Shown: positions 50,836 through 63,293 of the stretch, piece by piece
Layout of the letters: each line of letters begins with the position of its first letter
How positions within the stretch are numbered: position 1 is the stretch's first letter
DNA from: Trichoplax sp. H2
Taxonomy: Eukaryota > Placozoa > Uniplacotomia > Trichoplacea
Direction: 5' to 3'
Assembly (NCBI GenBank): GCA_003344405.1
Contig: NOWV01000012.1
Location: 961,201 to 1,025,200, forward strand
Length of the DNA: 64,000 nucleotides
Position numbers and translations under genes: made by a program
The notes under the pieces: generated by a model
Told to the model about the DNA's origin: nothing
Database searches by the model: none
The model's input: only the letters and a program-made list of their open reading frames with translations

Positions 50836-53800
50836 TTAATAATCTTCATGATCAATGTCTCCAGTGTACTCGCAAATATCATCGTAATCGAATTCTGCAG
50901 CTTTCTGATTTGATAGTAAATATGCAACAGCTTTGTAATTGGACTTATCCCGGCTAACAATTTTTCCAACCTATTGTAAATAATTTAGTGACTGAGTAGG
51001 AAAATTAAGGCCATCTAATTTTTCAAGTAATTATGTACCGTGCGTTACATACAAGAACATGAGTGATATTTAGTGGTGCAGAGTGTTGTAAATGTTAAAA
51101 ACACTCAGGACTAGGCGATAAAATGCTTATAACACTTACCATGCCGGCATGTTTCCCTTTCACAACGATGACATAGGCAGGATTACCTTTCGGAACAATA
51201 GTTTCTAGCATGTCTTCGGTAATATCTTACAAAAGTACAAAATAAAAGTTTAGAAATCATTTAACTCAAAAACTATTTCGTAGGCAGCTTACTTTCCAAT
51301 AAGCGGCCATCATCAGTTTCGCAAATACATGTACCAGCACGGATGACATCGATAATTTTAACCTATTCAGATAGAAAACTTTTAATTAAAAATAACACTG
51401 AGATCCGTGAAAACTTAGTAGTGCTAAAATAATACTTAAAATTTACCTTATGGTTATAATATCGACCATGTTTGTACGACTTGCTAATGAGTCGTACGCG
51501 AGTTTTAGGTCTTACCCATACATTACTGCCAGTTTCGTCATGCTTATTAGAATGATAGTGGTCTTTGCTTCCGGTGTAATTATTGCCGTGATGGGATCGA
51601 TTCTTATCTTCGCCTAACGTTGATTGTGGAGGATACTTGTTATTAATAGCAAATTCAGTCCGCAAATCAAGCGCAAAAGATAAGTGTACTCACTGGGATA
51701 GCGTTCTTCATCTCCCCGCTTTCTTTTAGAACTTTTTAAACTATCAGTACTGCTACTATTTCAAAATGAAGAGGCTTAATTATATGGAATAAGTTGTAGG
51801 CTAATTAAGGCAAGTATATATTTCATACACTTACAGCGTCTCTTCACGTCCACTGCGAGAATTGATAAACGATTGCACTTTATCAACTTTATTTAACCTC
51901 ATACAATTCTTCGTGTATTCTTTTTCGCTAACAATTTTCAAACAATTTTGACTAATAGTTGTTTTCTGCGAATGAAATAAATTATCCCCCGAGATTAAGG
52001 TTAGTGGCGTCTTATACTGTTTCAATCCTGCGAATATTAATTACCTAACCTCTTTATTAATTGCGAGCGCAACAAAAATGCGGCCATTATCGCCATCGAT
52101 ACCCTCTACCTTACCATAAAGGTCCGCATGTGGTCCAGCTACAACCATTACGTGAACTCCACGAGCAAAACCTAATGAAATTGTTGTTACCATTTTTGCT
52201 GCAAAACATACTGGAATAATATAAAGAACGAATTATTCTATCATATACTTTTATTTACCGTCTGACGTTCTTTCAGGCTCTTCATATTTTTCACCAGGTT
52301 TCCTGATCTTATCAGGCTTATTCTTATTTTTGTCATCCGATTCAACAAGACGTTCAGCTCCTAAACCCAGGCCTTTATAGCGAGGGGTGAATTCTATGGG
52401 TTTGATAACTCTGCATGCAGTAAGGGATTAGTTAAAATAATACCGTATGCCATAACAATCAAGTAATTAAATTGTGAGGCCTTGATAAAAATGAAGTATC
52501 AGTCTTTCGCAATGAACTTACTGCTTATTAGTCTTGCCAATTCCTTGACCTACTGACCAGCCCATTCCACGCAACATGGCTTGGCCAAAGTTGGATATCG
52601 GCATGTTCTCATAGTCTTCCAGTGAACTCTACAAATCATTGTAGGAAGAGTAAATAGTTTTACTGACGTTTAGTGGTATCGTCGTTGTTATTAACAAGTA
52701 ATTCCATAAATAGTTGAATAACAAGCGATGTATCAATTAATGTTGGATAAATTTATATGCTACTTACTGTTTCTGGCCTCATCGCAATATCTAGTTTTTC
52801 GGAGCTTTCTATACCTTTAACCCGTGGTGCACAGTTTTGCATTAATAGGGGGACAATATGCTCCTCTTCTGCATCATTAACCTCTACTTGACTATTTATT
52901 TCTGTAGATAAAGAGAAGATGCACTTGTATATCATTTGAAGGCAGTGTTAATTAAAACCTTTGATGTAGTGAAGTCTACAACGACATCGAAATAATAGAT
53001 TAAATTAAAAATTGAATTTAGTCTTGACCATGGCATCTTTACATGTACTGCACTATATATTGCATTAAGATTATTGGCTATTAAGAAATGAGAGTATAAA
53101 CTTTTATAATCCCTGTCGATCGCGATCCTCGCCGTTCTGCTATTGCGTATATGGTAATATCGTCTACTATTATTCCAAAAAGGGTTGTAACTGGCAATCG
53201 CTGTAGTATAATTTAACACAAGCTTTCCTTCTAGTTTATTGCTTTATCTCTATTATTTAGTCTGCAGAAAGTGTACAGAGCCGATAGTAATTGCTACAGC
53301 TAGAATTATTGCAGCCAGGAAAATAACGAAATCATTCAGATAACAACGGAAGACATAAAATGAAGAGATGCTTATAACATTTACACTGATAATAGCAACA
53401 TTACCTTGAAGAATTTCTTGGGCTGCTTCAGCATCTAGGTTAGATTTATCTTGATTAATTAGATTAGCTATGACCTTTTCATTTGGTATTACCCAGCGAT
53501 TCCTTTTGACCATGGGAATCACGGCTGGACCTTTATTTCTGTCGCTGCTTTTACTCCTAAGATACATGAAATTTAGTATTGATCTGGAATAAAATGGCGT
53601 CCCGAAAAATTGCAATCAAGGCCTAGTCTATGCAGTTGTATAACTAATTGTAACAATTTTGACAACTGAGCAAGTCTTAGTTATACGAAAATTAAAAATT
53701 ATAACTAAGCAACGGCATACGTATGCGTCCTACAGTATAATTTATTTATTTAATTTCCAGTTAATGGCTTCATGGATTGCAGTCATATATTTCTTCCCAT

Positions 53801-54404
53801 ACGAGTAAGTAAGTCTTGAATTATATCTTACAGACAGTCCTGTAATACCTTATTTATCATTGCCCAATCTAGAGTGGGTATTTGATATCTAGCTATGATT
53901 AACAGCATATCCGTACAGTATACCCCAATCACGTAGACTAAGGTGAAATCTTTCAAGATGAAGAATGACAAATAAGCAATAATAGTGATTCTGAATTGTT
54001 ACGTTTACATTATTTCTCTCCATGGCCTAACGTACGAGTTTAGCAGATAAAGCTTTATAAATATATGTCAAAAAAACATAGGAATTAATAAATAAATCAG
54101 CTTATTAGACATATAGCTGTATAGGTGAGATTGAGCTGGACTGTTCAACTTCACTAGTAGAAAGCATATTACTTCCAGTTGTGGTTGCAATTTAAGGAAA
54201 CTTCTACGTTCATTTCATGTTCATTGAAAGTGAAGAGTGCTGTAAATGAATTTACCCTTCAATAACGTTTCCTTCTAAACCAGTAATAATTTCTTTATCA
54301 TCCTCTATTTTCTCTTCTTCGTTATATTTCGATGTGTTGAGCTTTTTAGGAGCAAAATTTTTATTAAGTGTGAAAGATATCGTGGAAGTCTTCTTGTCAT
54401 CCAT
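50836..54404 (-). CDS. GPKOW: GPKOW, G-patch and KOW-domain splicing factor
   Basis: Twelve minus-strand exons join in phase to about 492 residues (human 476): 54404-54256, 53556-53405, 52901-52768, 52628-52522, 52410-52259, 52198-52050, 51965-51835, 51740-51694, 51613-51447, 51362-51293, 51225-51140, 50970-50836. GPKOW (Spp2-like) is a nuclear spliceosomal protein that activates the DHX16/Prp2 step. The N terminus reads TISFTLNKNFAPKKL. The G-patch (about 155-180) has GQAMLRGMGWSVGQGIGKTN and is followed by PRYKGLGLGA. KOW1 (about 232-281) has GPHADLYGKVEG; KOW2 (from about 432) has KGKHAGMVGKIV split by an intron. The linker WVRPKTRVRLISKSY and the EDMLETIVPK segment match the family. The end is acidic, EYTGDIDHEDY. 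Start is the first ATG before the conserved N terminus. The acceptor of exon 9 was chosen by phase and is the least certain junction. Confidence 0.95.
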
Positions 54405-56925
54405 TTTCCTAGCAAAGCAGCTCGTTATAGCGATCACCGACCGACAGACCAGAGGACTTTAAATTTAAATTTGTTTAGCGCTGCTGTACAGTGTACAGTA
54501 CTTCAGCACTCTGCTAGGGATACCAATTACTATAGACTATTACAGTACAGTATACTGTACAGTACTGTACAAAGTGTCTAATAAGGGGCTTACTGTACTG
54601 TATTCCCGAAGTTTTAGATGATCAAAAAATAAATAAAATATTTTGCAATTTTAATTCATTTTATATCAATTGAAAGAAAAAGAGTGGAAATACAAGAGTC
54701 TGTCGATAGAATTTTCGTACGGTATCTAATTTTTTCATAAATTACGTTTAATGAGAAATAGTTATTTCTAGTACAGTAGAAGTCCCTGACTGTACATTCT
54801 ACAATACAGTAGGCACAGTAGTAGTTGGAGTTAAACAGAACTGCATCCAAACACCTACTGACAACATCTCATTAAAACGAAGACTGCTGTAGACCATGGA
54901 TACTGGACAGGGGCTATTAAAAAGAAGACAGAATTTAGTAGTCTCTGGGTATACGCTTTTATTGGTACCATATAGTAGAATGACCGAAAAAATGATATAA
55001 GCCTTGGCGTTATTTTGCACCGACGGTCGTTGGCAGTCCCGTTTCTGTCTTATTTAGTAGTCCAAGACTAGACAAACTTACAGCATCATTAGCATGGTGC
55101 AAGTAGACTACGTCAGGGTGCAAATGAATGCTATAAAACGCAATAATATGCTGTTAAAGTATGATCTACCAATAAATTTATGCTCAAGCCTAATGGTCTT
55201 GCTTAGTCTTGTTTAGTCTTGCTCTTGCTATTTTGTTGACATTTTTACAACTGACTCAGTACAGCAGGTTGTTCCACTCGTGATATTCTCTTGCTATAAG
55301 TTTACTAAATTTTCCAGCATTCTCATATCGGTACTAAGGGAGATGCGGGTTGTATTTGCCCCCTTATAATATATTTATATATATACTGTACAAAGCTATT
55401 GCGCTAAATTATAGTTATTTATACCTATACATAAATATAATAGGTATTGCCTATACTGTATGATATCCATTAATTATACTGTACTAGTATATCAGTTTAG
55501 TTTGATCCGGTTGCGATTCCTTTCATCAGACTTAATAGAAAGTATTTACGCGGGCATACTATAGATACTTGTTACTTGTTATCATAGCAATCGAATAGAC
55601 TTGTTGCGAATTAGGTACTAATCTTGATAGGACAGGCAAAGTGGAAATGGTATATCTGCACAGTACTGTGATCATCAAACATCTATGAACATTTTACCGA
55701 TTGTAGTTCCTCGTGAAGCAGACGAGTTCAGTCAATTCTCGATATTCCACTCTTTATCTGGTCTATTATGTGTATACCAGTGATACTTTTGATGACAGTC
55801 TATATTATAAAGTAGAGAAGAATTTGTAAGGTATCAGTTTCCTATTTTGCTGTGCGCATATTTCTAATTGATCTGTCTAATTTAATGCGGGCTATACATG
55901 CAATATAGATAATTTTGATAGCCTACTTCATAATATAGGGTAGCAACTCCAAAAGTATTTATTGCATCGTACCAATATCATTTTTCTTAAACAAATTTTA
56001 ATTTCTATACTTTAGACAATTGAACTTAATTTAGTTTACTCACGATAAATAATATCTCTTGGAGCGGAGGGGGATCTGTATCTCATGGAGATTTTTTGTT
56101 TGAATTAAAGGCAATATCCGGTTATGATTATTCTTTATCTTGATCAAGCTTAGTGTTATGAACTTTCAATGTTTACGTTAATTGATACTGTCAAACTAAT
56201 TTCAATTAGTTGCCATGGTACTTTTAAAGCATAGGCAAATTGGTCATTATAACATGTAGTAATTTTTCAAATAAGCTATGATTGTCAATAATAATGAATA
56301 ATCAAGCACATCTGTTAGTTAATTAATGTCAACAACGTCCCTAAGCCTTTAACGAGGTCGATAACATTTTAACATGATCTATCGATGCTCATGAATACAG
56401 ACATGAAGAGTACAAGAGTACAATCCAGTTAAGAGTTACGTATTAATTATCTACGATAGACGATAATTGTCCGTATAAATGGTGCCGGTATTAGCTTTCT
56501 AGAATAATTAATAACGTAATCTGTAATCCGTTTTAGGTCTAATTATACCAGTTGAAGATACTACTATAGTGCCAATTTTATAAATACTGTATCACCCAGT
56601 AAAGAATTGAACCTTTTTAATATAGGACAAACTTTAGGTATACTGACTATTGAAACTATTAATATTTTAAATCACAGCAGCTTGTTTATTTATCTAACGA
56701 TTTCATTCTTCCTTTCTGATGTTAAATAATAATTCGGTTGTTATCGGCCGTACAATCTTCAATATCTTCGTAGATGAGGTAAACTTACAACTTGAAACAA
56801 TTTATTAATTAAACGGTTAATAATCTTCAATTTCTGCGTGCTAGACATACTAACAACAAATCCTATCAATAAATTAATTTTATAGTTTTAAACTCTAGCA
56901 TTCTCAATTGACGAAGAGGTATACT
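54405..56925. promoter_or_regulatory. Divergent intergenic region with palindromic cluster at 54480-54600
   Basis: About 2.5 kb between the starts of GPKOW and the lectin gene. Directly upstream of GPKOW, 54480-54600 holds ctgtacagtgtacagtac and acagtatactgtacagtac, the same self-complementary words found upstream of DDX11, EMC7 and SEC63. A weaker scatter continues to about 54830 and near 55380-55490. Minus-strand frames at 54656-55020 look like chance. Nothing else is seen. Confidence 0.4.
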
Positions 56926-59900
56926 ATGAATTCAATCACTTTGTATTTATCCGTTTACTTTTCGGTAAGTAGTCTCCCAAATCATAGAATTTCTTATTGA
57001 ATAATATCTTTTTTGTATCATTTCATTCGATTTCCAGTGGTAATGATGTATGACACACAGTAGAAAATTTTGAATAAACTGTCGTTTCTGGCTTACAAGA
57101 CGCAAAGTCTAACTAAATAATTTTATTTTTTTAATTATAGATCATTCTCTTGCTGTCAGGTAAAATTTTGTTCACACCATAGAATATTTGTTAAAAGTTG
57201 TTTAATGTATCATCCTTAGGTGAACTATTTTTCATTATTTATTGAATCATTGAATTTTGATTAACTTTGAATTTCCGACCTTTTTTGAAAGTTTGATAAT
57301 TCGATAGTTTGATTCGATCGTACCGCAGGCCCACTACTGGGATTATGTTCGTGTCCAGATAATACTTGGATTCAACATCATGGGAGTTGCTATAAAACTT
57401 TTGTTGAATCGAAAACTTTCGAAAGTTCTCAACAACAGTGTCAAAGCAATAATAGTGAATTAGTTACCATTGACACTAGAGAGGAAAATATTTTTCTTGC
57501 ATCGAATGTTCTTGGAAATCAAAATTTAAAATTTTGGATTGGATTACAAGATACAACAGGAGATAAGAATTTTACAAGCTATCAATGGATGTCTAACCTA
57601 GAATATTTAGATTCAGCACTTTATCAGAATTGGCAGTATGATAATCCAGTTGAGGCAGAATATCGCTGTGTCTACTTTACTACACTAGGATGGTATAACT
57701 ATCCATGTTCAAGTAAACTGCCGTTTATATGCGAACCAGGTCAGAATATTAGTTTTAATGGAGTCCTATCAAATTAAAAAAAGTGATTAGCGATGATTGA
57801 TCCATCTGCGAATTTGTTTGATACGAATGTTCTGACCCGTAAGAATACCTTAAGAATTTTTTGCTACGTAGTCAATAGATTTGCTGTCACTGCGATTAAT
57901 TAGGTTTTTGTAATAAAGTGATATTCAAAGTTTATCAACTTAATCTTCTAATGATTGATATATCATGTGCATATTTAAGATTACTTCTAACTCAGGGTAA
58001 GACAAATTCTAGCACTACAGCCTTTCATTCTTTTACTCAATTTTCTTTTAATATCGGATGTATTTCCTTTATAGATAACTCTAGTTGTGATCATCATTGG
58101 GAGAATATTAGTAACGTTTGCTTTATTGTGGTAAATCAATCACTAACGTTTGAAGATGCAAATATATATTGCTCTAACTATCATAATGGGCGGCTGATGG
58201 CCGTAGACAGTTATGCTAAACAGACGGTGATACAATCTCATATCCAGCCTTTATCGCAAGATCGATACTGGATAGGCATTCAACAGCTATACTATCAATC
58301 CAATGACTTTAACTACTATTGGCTATTCTCACAAAAATCAACAAAAGATAGTGGTTATACCTTTTGGTCATCTTCATCGCCGTATGATTATAAGCTACGA
58401 TGTGTTAGAGTGCTCTCTTCCTCGTATAGTAACACTTGGGCAAATTATCCATGCAGTTACACCTATCAATCCGTGTGTGAGATGCATATAGGTAAAGTTC
58501 AGAAAATTGCGAATTAAAAATAAAGGTTTCTCTACGTTCAGGACTATTTAATAAAAATTCTGTGATTCAAAGTAACGTAACGACGGAAATTTTAAACTAG
58601 TATATGAATATTTGTGTCCGTACAATTGTACAGACTGAACTGGACATTATATGAAAAGAATAATTGCATTGCTGTTTATCAATTCCGCTCTGAAAATATG
58701 TTATTATTAATTTACTTAATGTTGCACAATATTTTGAGTTAATAAGATATGGCCTTTCTGTTACGCTACTATGGATACAAAATCGTATTAATGTATTACA
58801 GTTACTGTGATAACTGATCTTGCCTATTTCATTTCTTAATGAATGAAACAGAAATAGACCGCAAGTGTTTCATAGAATAATTAATTAAAATGAATTTAGA
58901 AAAAATTCAGAAACAAATAACGATTTTTTTACGCCGCACCACAATCATTATACGACAGGATTTAAATTTCGTAAATATTGCATTCAGTTTTAGATAGATA
59001 ATCTATGTACCTATTAGAGACGATCTTGAGACTCGAGGGCGTTAATTAGATGTATAAGCAATATTAATGTATTATAGGGTTTAAACAGTATTAACAAGCT
59101 GTTATGGATAACTATTCATAATGAGCCACTATTGAGTGAAATTTAGACTTTTGCCATTTTAGATATTTTTTACTGTAATTTTATAATGCACCCGTATATG
59201 CGTTTCAGTGCACTCGATCTTATTCAGGAGACATTATGGTTGCTATAATTACACTCATACTAGTATGATAATTGATTTAAGTTGCCTAGTTTACGCTATT
59301 GGTCGTATTCCCTGCTAGTAAACGTCGTAGAGTATCTTTACGCTTTTAGATTAAGAATAATAATTCTACATACTTTACGTCGAATTCTAATTATTAACTA
59401 GTTTTGTTATATTCTTATGTTTGTATTGGCTTGATGTGTTACTACAAATAAGCTTCTGACAGGTTACTATTGCTAAAGTGTACACAATCTGGCTGTAATA
59501 TAAAATTTACTTATTGACTTAATCTAAAGGCGAAATTCTGAATACAGTTATGGATTAGTAAGAGACGTTTTTCTTCCATGTTTAACTTAGTTTGAAAACG
59601 GACTATGCTAGAAATTACGTGAAAATGCAAATTAAATCTTATTTTATTTTGGGATTATTACAGGAGCCGGTTCGAGCTGTCCAACATACTGGAAAGCATT
59701 TAATTCCAGCATTTGTCTTCAGTATATCCTCGATTATTTGAAATTCGGCGAAGCTAGAAGCTATTGTAATTCGTTAAATGCTAGTTTAGTAGTTATTGAC
59801 AGTCAAGATAAACAAGACTTCGTAGGAAATTTAATTGGCGGTCCTTCTGTTAGGACGTATTGGATAGGATTAGTAGATATTAGAGGAGACAATTCGGTTA

Positions 59901-60553
59901 CAAGTTTTCAGTGGTACTCCACTGACAAAACATTAGCTGAAACTGGTTATTCGAATTGGGAAGATAATTATCCAACTAGTTACAAAGAGCAGTGCGTTTA
60001 TCTATTAGCCGGAAAATGGAATAATGTAGCTTGTGGGATACCTCTACCATTCGTTTGCGAACTAAGTATGTATCTTATTTTCTGTAAAATTTCGTTATAT
60101 CGTTTCCATGAAGTGTTCGGCAGATAACTGATATTGAGAATACAAAGTCGATTAAAAGCTAAAGTTTACCGTAGTTACACTTTATAGCTATATTTATCAA
60201 GTCTGTTAATGCAATATGATTATGGATTAGATTATGTTATTAATTATTGAATAAATAGCCCGACAACTACTATTTTAGCCTTAATACAAAGCATTATCAT
60301 AAAGTTTCTAGATATGATAATAATATACAACGACATATCGAAATCGTTTTAAATATTAAACGCTTTGACTTTTACAGATCAAAGTTCGCCTCAAGATTCC
60401 TATGATACTGCTACATCAGTATTTACTTCGGTTATTATCCTTGAAAATATCGGTAATAAAGTACTTATGCTTTGTAGTTTATTTCTAATTATTAAAGTAA
60501 AAATGACCAAAATAACGAACTTGAAAATAAGATTTTCATTATTCATTAACTGA
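56926..60553 (+). CDS. Three-CTLD C-type lectin-like protein
   Basis: Exons 56926-56964, 57141-57159, 57329-57739, 58075-58491, 59664-60065 and 60378-60553 join to 487 residues. Exons 1-2 encode a signal peptide, MNSITLYLSVYFSIILLLSG. Exons 3, 4 and 5 each encode one complete C-type lectin-like domain, with WIGL-type cores (FWIGLQD, YWIGIQQ, YWIGLVD), paired cysteines and final FICE, SVCE, FVCE. From exon 3 on all introns are phase 1, so each domain is a cassette. None of the domains shows an EPN or QPD sugar-binding motif, and the WND site is altered (GWYNYPC, NTWANYPC, KWNNVAC), so Ca-dependent sugar binding is doubtful. Exon 6 either reads to a stop at 60553 with a hydrophobic tail or splices at 60452 (ATCG|GTAATA) into downstream small exons. 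Each CTLD exon also has a nearby read-through stop (57777, 58517, 60127). Confidence 0.85.
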
Positions 60554-61230
60554 AGTCATTAACTATTAGCATATTGGAAAGTTATCTACAATAAAATATG
60601 GTATGAATTATAATTTCAACAACATTACTTACGATTTCATTACTCGTTTATATCAAAATACGATATAATATTGCAAAAATATTGTCTGATAGTGACAAAA
60701 GGTTATAATATAGATTATTTTCTCAAATACTGTCTAATTTCTTTAATTACTCGATAGTAATTTCGCAAAGTAATTTAGTTTGCAAATGTATCAGACTCTG
60801 AAGACGAGAGTATTAGCAAGAATAGCAAATCTACTCCTTGAGAAAACTTTAAGCAAAGACATTTTAGTTATAATAACGTACTAGAATAGTTACCTATGAA
60901 CACTTGAGCAGTTCTATTCCTCTATTGTATAGCTAAAAGATTATAACTATTTAAGAATGTAGAATTAAATTTAACTTTAAGCTCGCTTTTATCACGTTAT
61001 GTTTTAAGAGTATAATTGTTACCTAATTGAGGGATCTATTTCAATGATTTTACGTGGTACAGATTATGAAGAGTCAGCTTCGATCAGCTTGGAAGTCCAT
61101 ACTGTTGTAGGTTAGAGCTATTTAAGTATGAGGTAGAAGAAATTATGATTCGTTATATAATTAAGAAAGCTATTGTATGCAAGATATCTGTTTCTAGGTA
61201 GCTGTAGTAGTATGTTACACGGATATCGAT

Positions 61231-61255
61231 CCCTAACCCTAACTCTAACCCTAAG
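61231..61255. repeat. Short interstitial telomere-like repeat
   Basis: The sequence ccctaaccctaactctaac and the following cctaa make four CCCTAA-type units, one with a substitution, matching the animal telomere repeat. It lies inside one candidate small exon, where it would read Leu-Thr repeats. Confidence 0.8.
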
Positions 61256-62009
61256 CTTACCGATAAACGGTACCTACATCGACGTATTGATGATAGAAAT
61301 TATGATATTCTCTAGAATATTAAGTGCGTCGATAGTTTCCTTAACTAAACAAGATGTTTATAGGAGCAATTAGACGATCCAATTGTTATGGTATAACTTT
61401 GAATATGAGCACTGTTAGAAATATTCTATTGAGTTATTTTCGATTTAAATAAAAGTATTAGATTCGATCAAAGGATATTTAGCGTGATTCAACTAACTAT
61501 AACTAATTTATATTGCAAGAAAAATCTATTGAAATTTAAGCATTAAGTTTCGAAACTTAGGTTATAACATTTTGTTACGAGACAAAATCGTTCTTCATTA
61601 AATCTTAAAAAGTTGCATAGAAATTAGCAAGGAAGTGAAAATTAGATTTATGAGTGTAATCTTTACATTAAGCATAGTCACTGATCCGATAAATAATATA
61701 CGATTCTGCAGGGATGAATCCAGTGCTAAAGTAATAGATTTCATGTGTTAAGGTCACAGCTTTTATTTTGAAATAGTAAATATGATTGATACCATATTAA
61801 TTGTATCCATATACAGTATAAGGCTATCCTTGAAGAAAATCGGATATAAATTTAACAATATTAGTTATTAATAATGATTAGTGTACATAACCTATACAGA
61901 TCTATTCAGTAAGATTTTTGATTGCGTTTATTTATGTCTACTATTCTAGTTCAATCGTCATCCGTTATTACCGAACCTTCATCCTTGACTGTAAAAGATA
62001 TTATAAATG

Positions 62010-63293
62010 GTAATTAAAGTACGATTGGGAATCAATTAATTTTAGCTATTATTAATCTAAGGTAGCCGAAGTAATTGGCTATTAAGTTACCTTGCGTAGA
62101 AAAATTAAGAATACAAATTTTAATTTAAGCTGTATTCGTATACAAAATATGAGTAAAATTTTNNNNNNNNNNNNNNNNNNNNACTGTTGTCTGCATTAAG
62201 GGAGCAGTAGCTAAAATTAATATCTAATTCAGTAAATGATTCCAATGTTAATTGTATTAACTATGGCTCATGAACTATTGAGGAGTAGTATATAAATGCA
62301 GTATATCGTGAAATAAAGTGAATTTCTCCAACTTAGTGTTTAACGTAAAATACGAGGCGTTTAAGTCTTTGTGTAGTCTGCTAGTAGAGCAAAAGTGTTC
62401 GTGATAGTGCAGATATCGTTCCTTGATACGTGGTTCAAGGAATTGACTTATTGATCGTATATTGCGTTATCTTATTGCAAAGCTGTTTTGTGACAACTAG
62501 TAACCGTAAGTTATAAAGATATTACCATGAAACAAGCCTTTCTTCTTAAGCGGAAGATAATAAAATAGTGTGATTTTTTAAGCTCTACTCAATTTTTGAA
62601 TATCGATAAATTTTAGTTACTTCGAAATCTCTAACTGAATATTTTGCTTTAGCGGATTCAAGTACAAGCGGTAAGTTACCGCAACTTTGATGTTAGACTT
62701 GAATATTTATAATGAGCTCTAAATTTTTCTCAAAATGATTAAATCGATTTAAATAAATGAAAAAATGTTTACAGTACTGATTAANNNNNNNNNNNNNNNN
62801 NNNNGTAATTAAAGTACGATTGGGAATCAATTAATTTTAGCTATTATTAATCTAAGGTAGCCGAAGTAATTGGCTATTAAGTTACCTTGCGTAGAAAAAT
62901 TAAGAATACAAATTTTAATTTAAGCTGTATTCGTATACAAAATATGAGTAAAATTTTAGATACAACCACAGGATATTTCCTTGAGACTTTTACTGCTTTT
63001 AAAGATTTAACTAGTAACCGTAAGTTAAAAAGATATTACCATGAAACAGGCCTTTCTTCTTAAGCGGAAGATAATGATAAAGTGAGATTTTAAGCTCTAC
63101 TCAATTTTTGAATATCGATAAATTTTAGTTACTTCGAAATCTCTAACTGAATATTTTGCTTTATCGGATTCAAGTACAAGCGGTAAGTTACCGCAACTTT
63201 GATGTTAGACTTGAATATTTATAATGAGCTCTAAATTTTTCTCAAAATGATTAAATCGATTTAAATAAATGAAATAATGTTTACAGTACTGAT
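62010..63293. repeat. Gap-flanking duplicated blocks (likely assembly artefact)
   Basis: Two N runs, 62163-62182 and 62785-62804, flank a segment whose ends are repeated outside it. 62010-62162 equals 62805-62957 almost exactly, both ending at or near a gap. The block starting actagtaaccgtaagtta at about 62498 and ending at the gap (62784) recurs at about 63010-63293 with a few substitutions. The pattern suggests two alleles or an unresolved tandem repeat placed in series, rather than a true double duplication. Confidence 0.85.

Noticed and set aside
52932-53219. 95-codon minus-strand frame within GPKOW
   Set aside because: Lies in an intron between two well-matched exons; including it breaks the family alignment.
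60795-60841. Possible alternative last exon (SEDESISKNSKSTP then stop)
   Set aside because: It fits phase 1 and has an AG acceptor, but it is a single very short segment and equally likely by chance.
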